Assembly (NCBI RefSeq): GCF_003201675.2
Contig: NZ_CP029287.2
Span: forward strand, 682,001-746,000
Direction: 5' to 3'
Length of the DNA: 64,000 bases
Source: Metallosphaera hakonensis JCM 8857 = DSM 7519
Lineage (GTDB): Archaea; Thermoproteota; Thermoprotei_A; Sulfolobales; Sulfolobaceae
A program made the translations under genes and the position numbers. Positions 7,151 through 16,585 of this stretch are shown here, piece after piece. How positions within the stretch are numbered: the stretch's first letter is position 1; the number at the start of each line of letters is the position of its first letter. The notes under the pieces are model-generated. The model had not been told where the DNA came from, did no database searches, and saw only the letters and a program-made list of their open reading frames with translations.

Positions 7151-7666
7151 TTATCCGGTTTTCTTGGCTAGGTAGTAAAATAGGGCGTTCTCCTCCCTGT
7201 AGGAGACTTCAGTGAACTTTCCCAGTTCTTTTCTCTCCTTCCTAACTATGACTGGATCAACTAATAGGAACTGGCCACCCTCCTTAAGTACCCTGTATAT
7301 CTCTGAGAACAGGGACTCCCTCTCTTGTTTCCTCAGATTATACACAAACATGACCGAGTAGACGAAGGAAATGGAGGAGTTGGATAGGGGCAAACTAAGT
7401 ACAGGCCTCTCAATCTTCAAGAACTCCACATTGGCGCCCTCCTCTTGAGCGTTCCTAAGGGCAGTCTCTAGGGGGAACTCGTCCCATATATCCGCTGCTA
7501 TTATTTTCTTTTTCCAAGACTTAGACAACTGTATCGGTATCAAAGAATTGCCGCAACCCACGTCTAGTACATCCCCCTCAGGTTTCATCTGAACCAACCT
7601 TTTGAGGATAAAGTTCTGTTCATCTAATGTAATGCCCATCCTCTTGACCGGATAGTAAGTTGGCAT
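7151..7666 (-). CDS. Class I SAM-dependent methyltransferase
   Basis: This 171-aa protein has motif I GDVLDVGCGNSLIP at about residues 31-44, an acidic motif II (IIAADIWDEF), a motif IV region ISFVYSVMFVYN and the post-motif ALRNAQEEGANVEF. The segment EIYRVLKEGGQFLLVDP is typical of UbiE/Methyltransf_11-type enzymes. The substrate is unknown. It stands alone with large gaps on both sides and ends just before a TTAAC-type palindrome. Confidence 0.8.
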   Translation of the reverse strand: MPTYYPVKRMGITLDEQNFILKRLVQMKPEGDVLDVGCGNSLIPIQLSKSWKKKIIAADIWDEFPLETALRNAQEEGANVEFLKIERPVLSLPLSNSSISFVYSVMFVYNLRKQERESLFSEIYRVLKEGGQFLLVDPVIVRKERKELGKFTEVSYREENALFYYLAKKTG

Positions 7667-8418
7667 GATGTACCACTGATTTTCTCGTTATAAAAATGAT
7701 GAGGGTTCTCATTCACGGGGTTTCATGGCTTCTTCCAAGGGTTCAGGGAACTTCTCTTATGGTTTCAAACTAAGGCTTGTCAGAGGCGAAGCGTCAAGTG
7801 CTCTCTTGAAGAACAAATCTCAACAATGATTAATTCCGCCACAAAATTGCCGTTACGCAGACGAGTATTAGGTTCATTGTTAATACGCATTACAAGTGTA
7901 GGGCATGGATCACAAATAGAGTGAGCGAATTTCTAGGCGGAGCTCTCCGTTCATTGTAATTGAAAGGTAATGAAACCGTGAATTTCGCTTCATCCCGCGA
8001 AAAGCAACTCTATAACTCAGGATCAGGATTACGGCATCTTAAACGATCTTAATTTCCTACGTCATTGAGGGAGGTTTCATCAATACAATAGTTTAACCAT
8101 GTTCATACGGTTTATCTTAATGGGGATTCGAGGGGGCGGAAGACCCCACCCGCAAGGTGGAAGCCCCATCGTTTAGGTCGAGGTAGAGTTCACATGTTGC
8201 GAGAATTGACTTCCACTGCCACTCAGTTTCGAGAGAAAAGACACGGCTCTTATACCCAGGTCATATGTCTTGTCGTTTATACAAAAAGAGGGATATCTTC
8301 TTGGTGACGGATAGAACTTTCATCTTTCAGATGCCCACAGAGTAAATAAGTATTAACCAAGACTTCACGAAACCTAACTCTCTATTAACCCACGTTAACT
8401 GTTGTCACGAAAAAGCTT
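7667..8418. other. 750-bp intergenic region with an IS605 right-end relic
   Basis: No coding frame is convincing. Apart from the relic at 8120-8193 (separate entry), there is a small palindrome GCGGAGCTCTCCG near 7936-7948, and a TATA-like CTCTATTAAC near 8388, about 27 nt before the protease start at 8419. Confidence 0.5.
8120..8193 (+). mobile_element. Relic of an IS605-type right end
   Basis: The sequence folds into CCACC-CGCAA-GGTGG and ends GTTTAGGTCGAGGTAG then AGTTCAC (8171-8193). The same tail, GTTAGGTCGGGTAGAGTTCAC, occurs on the minus strand at 59911-59891, next to recognisable tnpB-tail codons. Both resemble IS605-family right ends where the guide RNA 3' end lies. No transposase frame remains here. 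Confidence 0.5.
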
Positions 8419-11400
8419 ATGATATTACAGGTTCATGATCACCTTATGATAAAGGAACTCTTACTCATCACACTTATCCTAAGTCAGGGCTTACCGTTGT
8501 TCCATTTCTCTCAGCAGAACTATAGTCAACTCCCTCCCTCCCAATTTGTCACAGTCTCCATAGTTGAGAAACCTCAAAACTTGGAGACCCTTCAGCTCTA
8601 CGTTCAAGAGCACAAGGTTCTATCCAAGGAGCAGGTCGAGTCCATGTTTATACCGACCGCTAGAATAGATAGGTTAGTTCAGTATCTGCAGGATAGGGGA
8701 ATAAAGACGAGCGTCTACATGAACGTGATTACAGCGACTGGTACAGTATCCCAGATCGAGAAGGCGTTGGGAGGTAGCTTTTACGTCGAAAAGTTCCATA
8801 ACCTCACCTTTTACCAATATACAGGTTCAAGTTCACCGTTGCTCTCTAACGCAATAGTTTTCTCCACAAACGTCACGACCTCCCTTCTGGAGAGACCGAG
8901 TTCCATCATTAACATAACACAGGCGGTGGCGTTCTCTCAGGTAAGCCCGTCCCAACTGAGGGAAGCATACAACGTAACTCCACTTCTGGCTAAGGGAATA
9001 AACGGAACTAACGTTACTATAGGACTGGTGGACTTCTATGGAGATCCTTACATACAACAGCAACTCAAGGATTTCGACAGCAACTACAACATCAGTGCCC
9101 CGCCATTTTTTAAAGTCGAAAGCATAGGTGCATATAATCCAAACGACGGTATCTCAAGTGGATGGGCCCTTGAGATCTCCCTGGACGTTGAGTATGCCCA
9201 CGTCCTAGCACCTAACGCGGGGATAATACTCTACGTTGCTAACCCTAACGCTACGTTACCTCAGATCATTGCGTACATAGATCAACAAGACCAGGTATCT
9301 GTGGTATCCCAAAGTTTCGGCATACCAGAAATCTATGTGGCTTTGGGACTTCTTCCTCTTTCAATGATTCAATCAATGAATTACGAGTATTGGCTAGGAG
9401 AGGTTGAAGGGATAACCTTTGTGGCCTCAAGCGGAGACGGAGGAGGCAATGGTTACAACTTCTTCTTGTCACCTCTGGGCAACTTAGTTCTTCCGGCCTC
9501 GGATCCCTATGTGTTAGCTGTTGGGGGCACATCGCTCTACTACTCCAATGGTAGTTCCATTCAGACTGCCTGGAGTGGGGAGAGCCTATTTGGTGCATCT
9601 ACTGGGGGGTACAGCGTCATATTCCCGTCTCCTTGGTATCAGGACTCAAAGGGCTTCAGGATGGTACCTGACGTGGTTGCAGACGGGAATCCTTACACAG
9701 GAGTTCCGGTTACTTACTATTACAACATCTCGGAATTGGTTGGAGGAACCTCCGTGGCGTCACCATTAGTAGCTGGAATAATAGCGCTCGCAGTGCAGGT
9801 TCACGGAAGGTTGGGTTTCATCAATCCGCTTATTTACTCGCTCAATGGAACCAAGGCAATAGTCCCCGTAAACTACGGTTACAACACACCTTACTTAGTT
9901 AATGGAACTCCAAATCCTGTTACGGGGCTCGGATACATAAACGCAGGTTACTTCGTTTCCATGGTTAAACCGACTGAGTTCATATCCGTGGCCGTACAAA
10001 ACACAACTTACCTGGACGGTCAGACCGTCAACTTAATAGTTAACGCCTCTCCTTCGATCCAGCCATCGGCTCAGATCTATAATGGGTCATCCGTTGTTGG
10101 TCAAATATCCCTAACTTACAATGGGACCTTCTGGACAGGCTCTTTTCAAGCCAGCGGATCCGGTGTGGAGGAGATTATAGTAACCCAGGGAACACAAGTG
10201 TCGGGAACATACGTTACCGTTGGAATTCAAGCACAGTATCTTCTTCCTCAGGTGGCCCTCTATCCGACGCCTGGAAATCTACCAGTCCTGATTCACCTAA
10301 CTTATCCCAACGGATCAACTGCCAACTCCTATCATTCGCTCTCTGCAATACTTTACGCCTACGACCCGGTGACCGGACAGGAGGAGTTAATCTCTAGCGC
10401 TAAACTCTCTCATCCGCTTGTTCTGAACTTCTCGCAGTACGGTATTACACTAAGTAATGCCTCAGATTACGAGTTCGGATCTTTCCCCTTAAACTCTACC
10501 ATGGTAAGTGGGATATACCTGGTTAAGGTGCCCGGGATTTACGGCTTTGACGAGTTCGTGTCAGGAATTTACGTAGTTCCCTATATTGTTCCTGGGATAG
10601 CGACAGAACCTTTAACGGTTGCACCGCACCAGAACTTCACCCTCGTGGTTTTTGCCGAAACCCTAGGATCTCCCAACATCACCGTTAGCTTCCTTAGGGA
10701 TGGCATAGCCTATTTCAACACCACGGTTAACTCTGTGGAGACGTCAGCCGGTCAGTTTTACGTAAAAGAGATGTCTTTGCCTGACATCCCGCCAGGATAC
10801 TACACAGTGGTTGCCAAAGCCAGCTATAACTTCAGCAACTACACTGCGGGAGGAATCGGAATAACTCAAATATATGTAGCGCCCTCTCCCCTCGATGTAA
10901 CCATCAATAATCTACAGGAAACCGAGCTTCAGAACTCAACCCTCGTAATAAATGCTAGCATAGCGTATCAAAATGGAACTCCAGTTAGATTCGGTACGTT
11001 CTCCGCAATAGTTATTCCATCTTACCTTCAGGGTTCGTTCGACTCCCTAGCAGTGTCCAACGCTGTCCCATTACAATACCAGAACGGATCGTGGGTCGGT
11101 TACTTTAATCTACCCTCAGGAGGCAACTCCAATGGATTAGGACTATCTCCATATGGTCTCGCCGGATCCTGGCAAATTTACGTAAGCGGAGTAGCTTATC
11201 AGGGATATCCAGTGTCCCTGAAATCTTCATTAAATTACAATTCATTAAATGTAATACCCCAGCCCTATGCCACTTTCGTTCTTCTACCCTACGTGTTGAC
11301 TCCGACTTTTAACGGTACAACAGGGTATAATCTCTATATCATGAACGCTACCATTGTGAACCACAACGCTACCCTCGTGAATTCCGTCATATACAACTTG

Positions 11401-11667
11401 ACAGCGGTTAACGCCACAGTGAGCTTGATAAATAGCCAGGTGTTTCACTACACACTGGAGAACAGCACCTTGCTCAACAATACGGCAATTACTCCCATTC
11501 AAACTCTTACCACTAGTGTGGGACATCACATAATACCAACTACGACTATAACAACGAGGACGAGTCACGTTGGCGGTTCCACGTCTGGAACATATAGTCC
11601 AGTCATAACACTGTTAATCTTAGTTTTTGGCGTAATCATTGCCGTATACATATGGAGAAGGAAATAA
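8419..11667 (+). CDS. Secreted sedolisin/kumamolisin-type (S53) protease, membrane anchored
   Basis: This is a 1082-aa exported acid protease. A signal-like hydrophobic segment (IKELLLITLILSQGLPLF) is followed by a pro-kumamolisin activation domain at about residues 45-150. The catalytic set is visible: Glu252 and Asp256 in ALEISLDVEYAH, oxyanion Asp340 in ASSGDGGG, and Ser445 in GGTSVASP. About 500 residues of beta-rich, Asn/Thr/Ser-rich ectodomain with many N-x-S/T sites follow. A Thr-rich stretch then leads to a C-terminal membrane helix (SPVITLLILVFGVIIAVYIW) and RRK. It would act on proteins at the cell surface at acidic pH. A TATA-like box about 27 nt before 8419 supports this start; an internal ATG at 8446 is an alternative. 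Confidence 0.88.
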   Translation: MILQVHDHLMIKELLLITLILSQGLPLFHFSQQNYSQLPPSQFVTVSIVEKPQNLETLQLYVQEHKVLSKEQVESMFIPTARIDRLVQYLQDRGIKTSVYMNVITATGTVSQIEKALGGSFYVEKFHNLTFYQYTGSSSPLLSNAIVFSTNVTTSLLERPSSIINITQAVAFSQVSPSQLREAYNVTPLLAKGINGTNVTIGLVDFYGDPYIQQQLKDFDSNYNISAPPFFKVESIGAYNPNDGISSGWALEISLDVEYAHVLAPNAGIILYVANPNATLPQIIAYIDQQDQVSVVSQSFGIPEIYVALGLLPLSMIQSMNYEYWLGEVEGITFVASSGDGGGNGYNFFLSPLGNLVLPASDPYVLAVGGTSLYYSNGSSIQTAWSGESLFGASTGGYSVIFPSPWYQDSKGFRMVPDVVADGNPYTGVPVTYYYNISELVGGTSVASPLVAGIIALAVQVHGRLGFINPLIYSLNGTKAIVPVNYGYNTPYLVNGTPNPVTGLGYINAGYFVSMVKPTEFISVAVQNTTYLDGQTVNLIVNASPSIQPSAQIYNGSSVVGQISLTYNGTFWTGSFQASGSGVEEIIVTQGTQVSGTYVTVGIQAQYLLPQVALYPTPGNLPVLIHLTYPNGSTANSYHSLSAILYAYDPVTGQEELISSAKLSHPLVLNFSQYGITLSNASDYEFGSFPLNSTMVSGIYLVKVPGIYGFDEFVSGIYVVPYIVPGIATEPLTVAPHQNFTLVVFAETLGSPNITVSFLRDGIAYFNTTVNSVETSAGQFYVKEMSLPDIPPGYYTVVAKASYNFSNYTAGGIGITQIYVAPSPLDVTINNLQETELQNSTLVINASIAYQNGTPVRFGTFSAIVIPSYLQGSFDSLAVSNAVPLQYQNGSWVGYFNLPSGGNSNGLGLSPYGLAGSWQIYVSGVAYQGYPVSLKSSLNYNSLNVIPQPYATFVLLPYVLTPTFNGTTGYNLYIMNATIVNHNATLVNSVIYNLTAVNATVSLINSQVFHYTLENSTLLNNTAITPIQTLTTSVGHHIIPTTTITTRTSHVGGSTSGTYSPVITLLILVFGVIIAVYIWRRK

Positions 11668-11736
11668 CAAGAAAGAAGATGATAGTTCACAAACCGAAAG
11701 CAAACTTTATACATCTCCTGCCTTAAGCTGAAGCGA

Positions 11737-12090
11737 TCAAGAGATTTCAGTTATCATGCCGACCCAACCTTCTTGGTCATACATGATATATTGAACCTTA
11801 ATCTGTATTTTCTTTAATCCTCCTTTGGTCTTCACTTTCAGATTGTAGGTAAAGTAGTAGATGTTGCCATCAGTTTCCACATCTGCTTTCTTGGGAAATT
11901 CTATGGTATAGTCGTATTTCTCTGATAGTTCCTGGATCTTTGCTGTTAGTCTTGTAATTATATCCTTAACAGAATCCCCATAAATGGGTTCAAACGTTAT
12001 TGCCCTAAGCTCCTCTTTAAAGGCCGATATATTCTCGGTGATTCTAATTCTTCTGTTTTTGCCCTTAGTTTTAACATCCACGATATTCAT
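11737..12090 (-). CDS. Conserved hypothetical protein, ~117 aa
   Basis: I do not recognise the family. The protein is basic and looks alpha/beta with a C-terminal beta region (KTKGGLKKIQIKVQYIMYDQ). An open frame extends to an ATG at 12150, but a TATA-like CTTATTTTTAA at 12104-12114 lies inside that extension. This favours a start at ATG 12090 (MNIVDVKTKG) or GTG 12081. It precedes the coiled-coil gene cluster in the same orientation but with a separate promoter. Confidence 0.55.
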   Translation of the reverse strand: MNIVDVKTKGKNRRIRITENISAFKEELRAITFEPIYGDSVKDIITRLTAKIQELSEKYDYTIEFPKKADVETDGNIYYFTYNLKVKTKGGLKKIQIKVQYIMYDQEGWVGMITEIS

Positions 12091-12275
12091 TACGTGGACC
12101 AGGTTAAAAATAAGCGTGTTTCTCAAAGACCTTGTGAAAGTCCGATACAATTGAATGAGATAGTAGAGTGAAGGACTATTTAATCTAGATATTAGGACCG
12201 GGATATAACTGGATATGGCGCAATGTTAATGTTCCAGACAGACATTTGTCACAAAAATCTCCACTCCCTGCCTAA

Positions 12276-12300
12276 GAACTAGTCGGAAACACTAGCGTTC
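12276..12300 (-). terminator. Hairpin at the 3' end of the coiled-coil gene
   Basis: GAAC-TAGT, loop CGGAAAC, then ACTA, bulge GC, GTTC forms an eight-pair stem overlapping the stop region of the minus-strand gene at 12299. It shares GGAAACACTAG with 39080-39090 and, on the other strand, 60022-60032. Confidence 0.3.
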
Positions 12301-13648
12301 AAAAATAGTAGTCTTCAAATAATTTCCTCACTTTCCAGCCCTCGTTCTCAAGCCACGCTATGCCCGTTTCAATTTCCTGCCTCCTTCCTCTCACGTTGTC
12401 CTGTAAATTCCCCATGGGTATTCTGAAGTAATTTATCTTGTCTTCAATTATGGGGGTCGCCATGTTCTCCAGTTTTGTTCCGAACCCGAACATGGACTTG
12501 TTTCTACCATTATAGACTAGGGAAGACAAAACCTGAGTGAAACCGTATTCGTCTCTTACCGCAAGGAAAGGAATTACGACCTCCACCCTATCATCAATGT
12601 AGATTGTCCTTCTCGAGAACGAGGCCAATTCCTCCAGCTCTTTCCTCTTGATTTCCTTAATCCCTGCAAGTGAGGATTTCACTTCGTCACTCGCCTTTCT
12701 AAGCGTTTCCAGTTTCTCATCAACCTTACTTAGCTCTTGTTTCTTCTTCGTCTCTAAGGCGTCTATTTTAGCCTTCAATGTCCTGATTTCAGCTCTAAAT
12801 GGTTCCAGTAATTGATTTATCTGGTCGTCAAGGTCCTTGAGCAACTTATCTTTAGCCGATTCCAGGGATGAGATCTGTCTTTGAGATATGCTACCTCCCT
12901 CCAGATCCAACCTCGTCTTTGCGATCACACCATAGATTTCGGAAAGCTTTGGGGAGAAGTCCATGACTTTCTTCTTAACTTCGTCATAGGCTACTGGCTT
13001 TTTCTGTTTTAGGAGTTGTTCCATTTCCTGTTTTACCTTCTCTATCTCGTCATCGTATAGGGATTCCACCCTTCTTCTTTCCTCCGCCATCTTTCCAATG
13101 AACATCTCCGCTATAGCCGAGAAGCTATTCACGTACTCATCTAACTTCCCTATCTCAACTGTTATATCGTTCTGTAGCCTTTTCCATTCCTCGACTTCAA
13201 GGAAGGCCATATCTTCATTAATTTTCTTTTCTAGAACCTGAAGGGGAAGGGCAACTGATGGGTTCTTTAAAAGGTCCGAAATGTCTTCTCCGATAAGTCC
13301 CTTTAATTTAACGCTCTCCTTTCCTCTGGGATCTCCCCAAGGGATCTTCCTGATGAGATCAAGGAAATCGTTTGGGTTATTCACCTTGGATAACGAATCG
13401 ATGTAACGTTCGTAGTCACCAGGAACGATTCTATTAAAGATCGTATCCAATTGGTTAGTTTCGTCGAATATCAGGTAGCCCCCAGAGTCCTCATTTCTAA
13501 CCAGGAGTAAGGGCCATCCAATGAGAGACGCGGACGTTATCCTTGTTTTTCTAGTAAACATCCTTGATAGAGCTACTGCCATCTGTCTCTCTGGTGACAA
13601 TGGAGATCCGTTCTGGTCGACAACCAACGCTACGTATATCGTTTTCAT
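12299..13648 (-). CDS. Unrecognised 449-aa protein with long central coiled coil
   Basis: I do not recognise this family. The N-terminal 110 residues look globular (KTIYVALVVDQNGSPLSPER, FTRKTRITSASLIGWPLLLV). Residues about 150-345 are strongly heptad-like and rich in Glu, Lys and Leu, interrupted near 235-255. A C-terminal globular part (VEVVIPFLAVRDEYGF ... GMAWLENEGW-like) follows. There is no Walker motif, Cys cluster or membrane helix. The layout of two globular ends joined by a coiled coil suggests a structural or scaffold role, possibly with DNA or an ATPase partner; this is inference. The unrecognised 260-aa gene at 14047 lies upstream in the same direction, with a 400-bp gap. Confidence 0.75.
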   Translation of the reverse strand: MKTIYVALVVDQNGSPLSPERQMAVALSRMFTRKTRITSASLIGWPLLLVRNEDSGGYLIFDETNQLDTIFNRIVPGDYERYIDSLSKVNNPNDFLDLIRKIPWGDPRGKESVKLKGLIGEDISDLLKNPSVALPLQVLEKKINEDMAFLEVEEWKRLQNDITVEIGKLDEYVNSFSAIAEMFIGKMAEERRRVESLYDDEIEKVKQEMEQLLKQKKPVAYDEVKKKVMDFSPKLSEIYGVIAKTRLDLEGGSISQRQISSLESAKDKLLKDLDDQINQLLEPFRAEIRTLKAKIDALETKKKQELSKVDEKLETLRKASDEVKSSLAGIKEIKRKELEELASFSRRTIYIDDRVEVVIPFLAVRDEYGFTQVLSSLVYNGRNKSMFGFGTKLENMATPIIEDKINYFRIPMGNLQDNVRGRRQEIETGIAWLENEGWKVRKLFEDYYF

Positions 13649-14030
13649 CTAAATCCCTTAGAATGACTACTCAGTTTAATTTTTTAACCATATTGTATTA
13701 CCCAAGCAAGGACATTAGTTACAAGTATTTTGGGTAGATGAATGCCTACGTTCTTGGTAGAACCTCGACTACAATCATTCCTTAAAATCTTGAGTAGATC
13801 AGGGTTGGAACTACAGTTCTTGTGGTACTCCATACTTTACTAGGACCACATCACTAAGGTCGGGCCTTTTCGAATTTTCATGGATTTGCATCCAATTATC
13901 AGCCCTTCGAACTTCACCGAAGTCGCGAGGAGTTGCCCCGTTTGCATCCCTTCGTCCCTTTAGCGGGATAACCCCAGGTCTAAGAAATTTTTGTCATACT
14001 CTTACAAAAATAAGGGGCAATCCACCTCTC
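13649..14030. other. ~400-bp intergenic region
   Basis: No gene or known RNA is recognisable. A short minus-strand frame begins at an ATG near 13946 (MQTGQLLATSVKFEGLI) and runs about 35 codons; I cannot support it as a gene. Part of the region is GC-rich (about 13910-13980) compared with its surroundings. Confidence 0.4.
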
Positions 14031-14045
14031 TTAACACCCCGTTAA
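14031..14045 (-). terminator. Palindrome TTAACACCCCGTTAA after the 14047 gene
   Basis: TTAAC/GTTAA arms enclose ACCCC. It lies 1 nt past the stop codon of the minus-strand gene, as at 1307 and 7132. Confidence 0.35.
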
Positions 14046-14046
14046 A

Positions 14047-14829
14047 TCAAACGTAATTTGATACCTCCAATACAGTCTGTTTTAACTTTTCCCAGATCTC
14101 CAGGAACTCGGGATCTAGATCACTCTCTGGACTCTCCAAGGACCTTACAGTTTTAGTAATCCCTCCCTCAACTAAGAGTCTGTCTATATACCTGGTTCTT
14201 TGTGCCACTAGGTAAAACAACTCTAGCTTTTTCTTCTCCAAGAACTCCTCTAATGTTCCGGCAAGTCCCAGAGCTTTGAGAGAGTCCCTTCTTCCCACGG
14301 TCTTAGCCCAAGGATATTTTCTCCTCGTCTCTTCCATAACCTCGCTATCGTAGGCGATATCGTTTAGGACCTCTAACTGATCCCTAGAGTCGTCCTCTCT
14401 CCTCTTATTAACTAGGTCAGTGATGAAAGGAAAGAAATCTTGAGTGAGTTTTACTTCTCCCTCCTCTGGGTATGGATAAATGGAGTTCCTAATTGCCTCC
14501 TCCCTTATCGCGTCATAGGCTACCTTTATGTCATCCCTCGCTTTTTGGACCTGAAGTGGTCGATTGAGAATCACAGACGACATTCCAATAACAGATACCA
14601 CATCCATCGTGATTAGGAGTTGGACTGCCTGATCGTAACCCGGTTCGGCCAACCTAGAGTAGAACTTCCTACTCTTCAGATAGAGGGTAGGCCATTTGGA
14701 GATGTGGAATAAAATGGGACTTCTAGAATAGTAAATTTTCATGTAATACCCCCCGTTCATTCTCCTATAGACGTATATCGCCTTATCCTTCTCTATACCT
14801 ACCCTAGTTGCAAGTTCTATGAAATCCAA
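14047..14829 (-). CDS. Unrecognised 260-aa protein
   Basis: I do not recognise this family. It appears mainly helical after a beta-rich start (KAIYVYRRMNGGYYMKIYYS). It has many charged residues, no membrane segment, no Cys pairs and no nucleotide-binding loop. A C-terminal helical stretch (LEEFLEKKKLELFYLVAQRT) could mediate protein contacts. It lies upstream of the 449-aa coiled-coil gene on the same strand and may act with it; the 400-bp gap weakens an operon claim. Confidence 0.7.
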   Translation of the reverse strand: MDFIELATRVGIEKDKAIYVYRRMNGGYYMKIYYSRSPILFHISKWPTLYLKSRKFYSRLAEPGYDQAVQLLITMDVVSVIGMSSVILNRPLQVQKARDDIKVAYDAIREEAIRNSIYPYPEEGEVKLTQDFFPFITDLVNKRREDDSRDQLEVLNDIAYDSEVMEETRRKYPWAKTVGRRDSLKALGLAGTLEEFLEKKKLELFYLVAQRTRYIDRLLVEGGITKTVRSLESPESDLDPEFLEIWEKLKQTVLEVSNYV

Positions 14830-14885
14830 AGAAACACCAAGTTTGGAAGAAAACAGAGGATTAAAAACTAGCAGATTCTTGACTT

Positions 14886-15971
<1,086 letters not shown>

Positions 15972-16024
15972 CTATTCTGCACTTGTAGAATATAAACTTA
16001 CTTTAACCGTATAAGCCCTTCATT

Positions 16025-16543
16025 TTATACTCCTATAGAAATAAAAAAGGCCTCTACAAATCCACTGATGGTGAGAGTTAAGGCGACGAGACCTATGACA
16101 AGAACGTAGGTAGACAGTTCTTGCTTCCATCTACCGTTGAGTACAGCTTTGGTGAAAAAGTAGCTCTCGGTCATCATTGCAGTATAGGAAACAAACTCCA
16201 ACCAGAAGAACGGGAGAAACGCCTCCAGTGTGGGAAGGGCCACACCAGGAATCCCCTCCACGGAACCAATGGCTGAAAATGCGTATCCAGTATCTGCCAT
16301 AATGAATAAACCGGCGGGGATCCCAATGAAGGGAAGCGACATGAATAGGGAGAGGAAGAAGTTATGTCCAGCTATGGACGTCCCCATCCCCACTATTCCC
16401 TGATTTGGAGAAACCGTAGAGTTAAGCGAACCCAAGATCTGTTGCCCTACCTGAGGGGAACTAGGGAACGAAGCAACTAAGAAGAGAACAGTAACATTAA
16501 TCACCAATATAATGAAATAAAACTTCACTCTTTCCATTTCCAT
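16025..16543 (-). CDS. SpoIIM/DUF95-type integral membrane protein
   Basis: This 172-aa protein has about four hydrophobic segments (near residues 8-26, 60-84, 105-128 and 146-169). The pattern GHNFFLSLFMSLPFIGIPAG, followed by LPTLEAFLPFFWLEFVSY, resembles the stage II sporulation protein M family found across archaea. In archaea these have no sporulation role and their function is unknown. The gene lies alone between ilvD and mcr, all on the minus strand, and could share transcription with either. Confidence 0.6.
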   Translation of the reverse strand: MEMERVKFYFIILVINVTVLFLVASFPSSPQVGQQILGSLNSTVSPNQGIVGMGTSIAGHNFFLSLFMSLPFIGIPAGLFIMADTGYAFSAIGSVEGIPGVALPTLEAFLPFFWLEFVSYTAMMTESYFFTKAVLNGRWKQELSTYVLVIGLVALTLTISGFVEAFFISIGV

Positions 16544-16585
16544 GAACTTAGAGTTGATCCCGAGGAAAAAAGGCTTTTCAAAGGT

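Noticed and set aside
8419-8445. Start of the protease moved to the ATG at 8446
   Set aside because: Possible, but the TATA-like box about 27 nt before 8419 fits the longer form equally well or better; left as an alternative.
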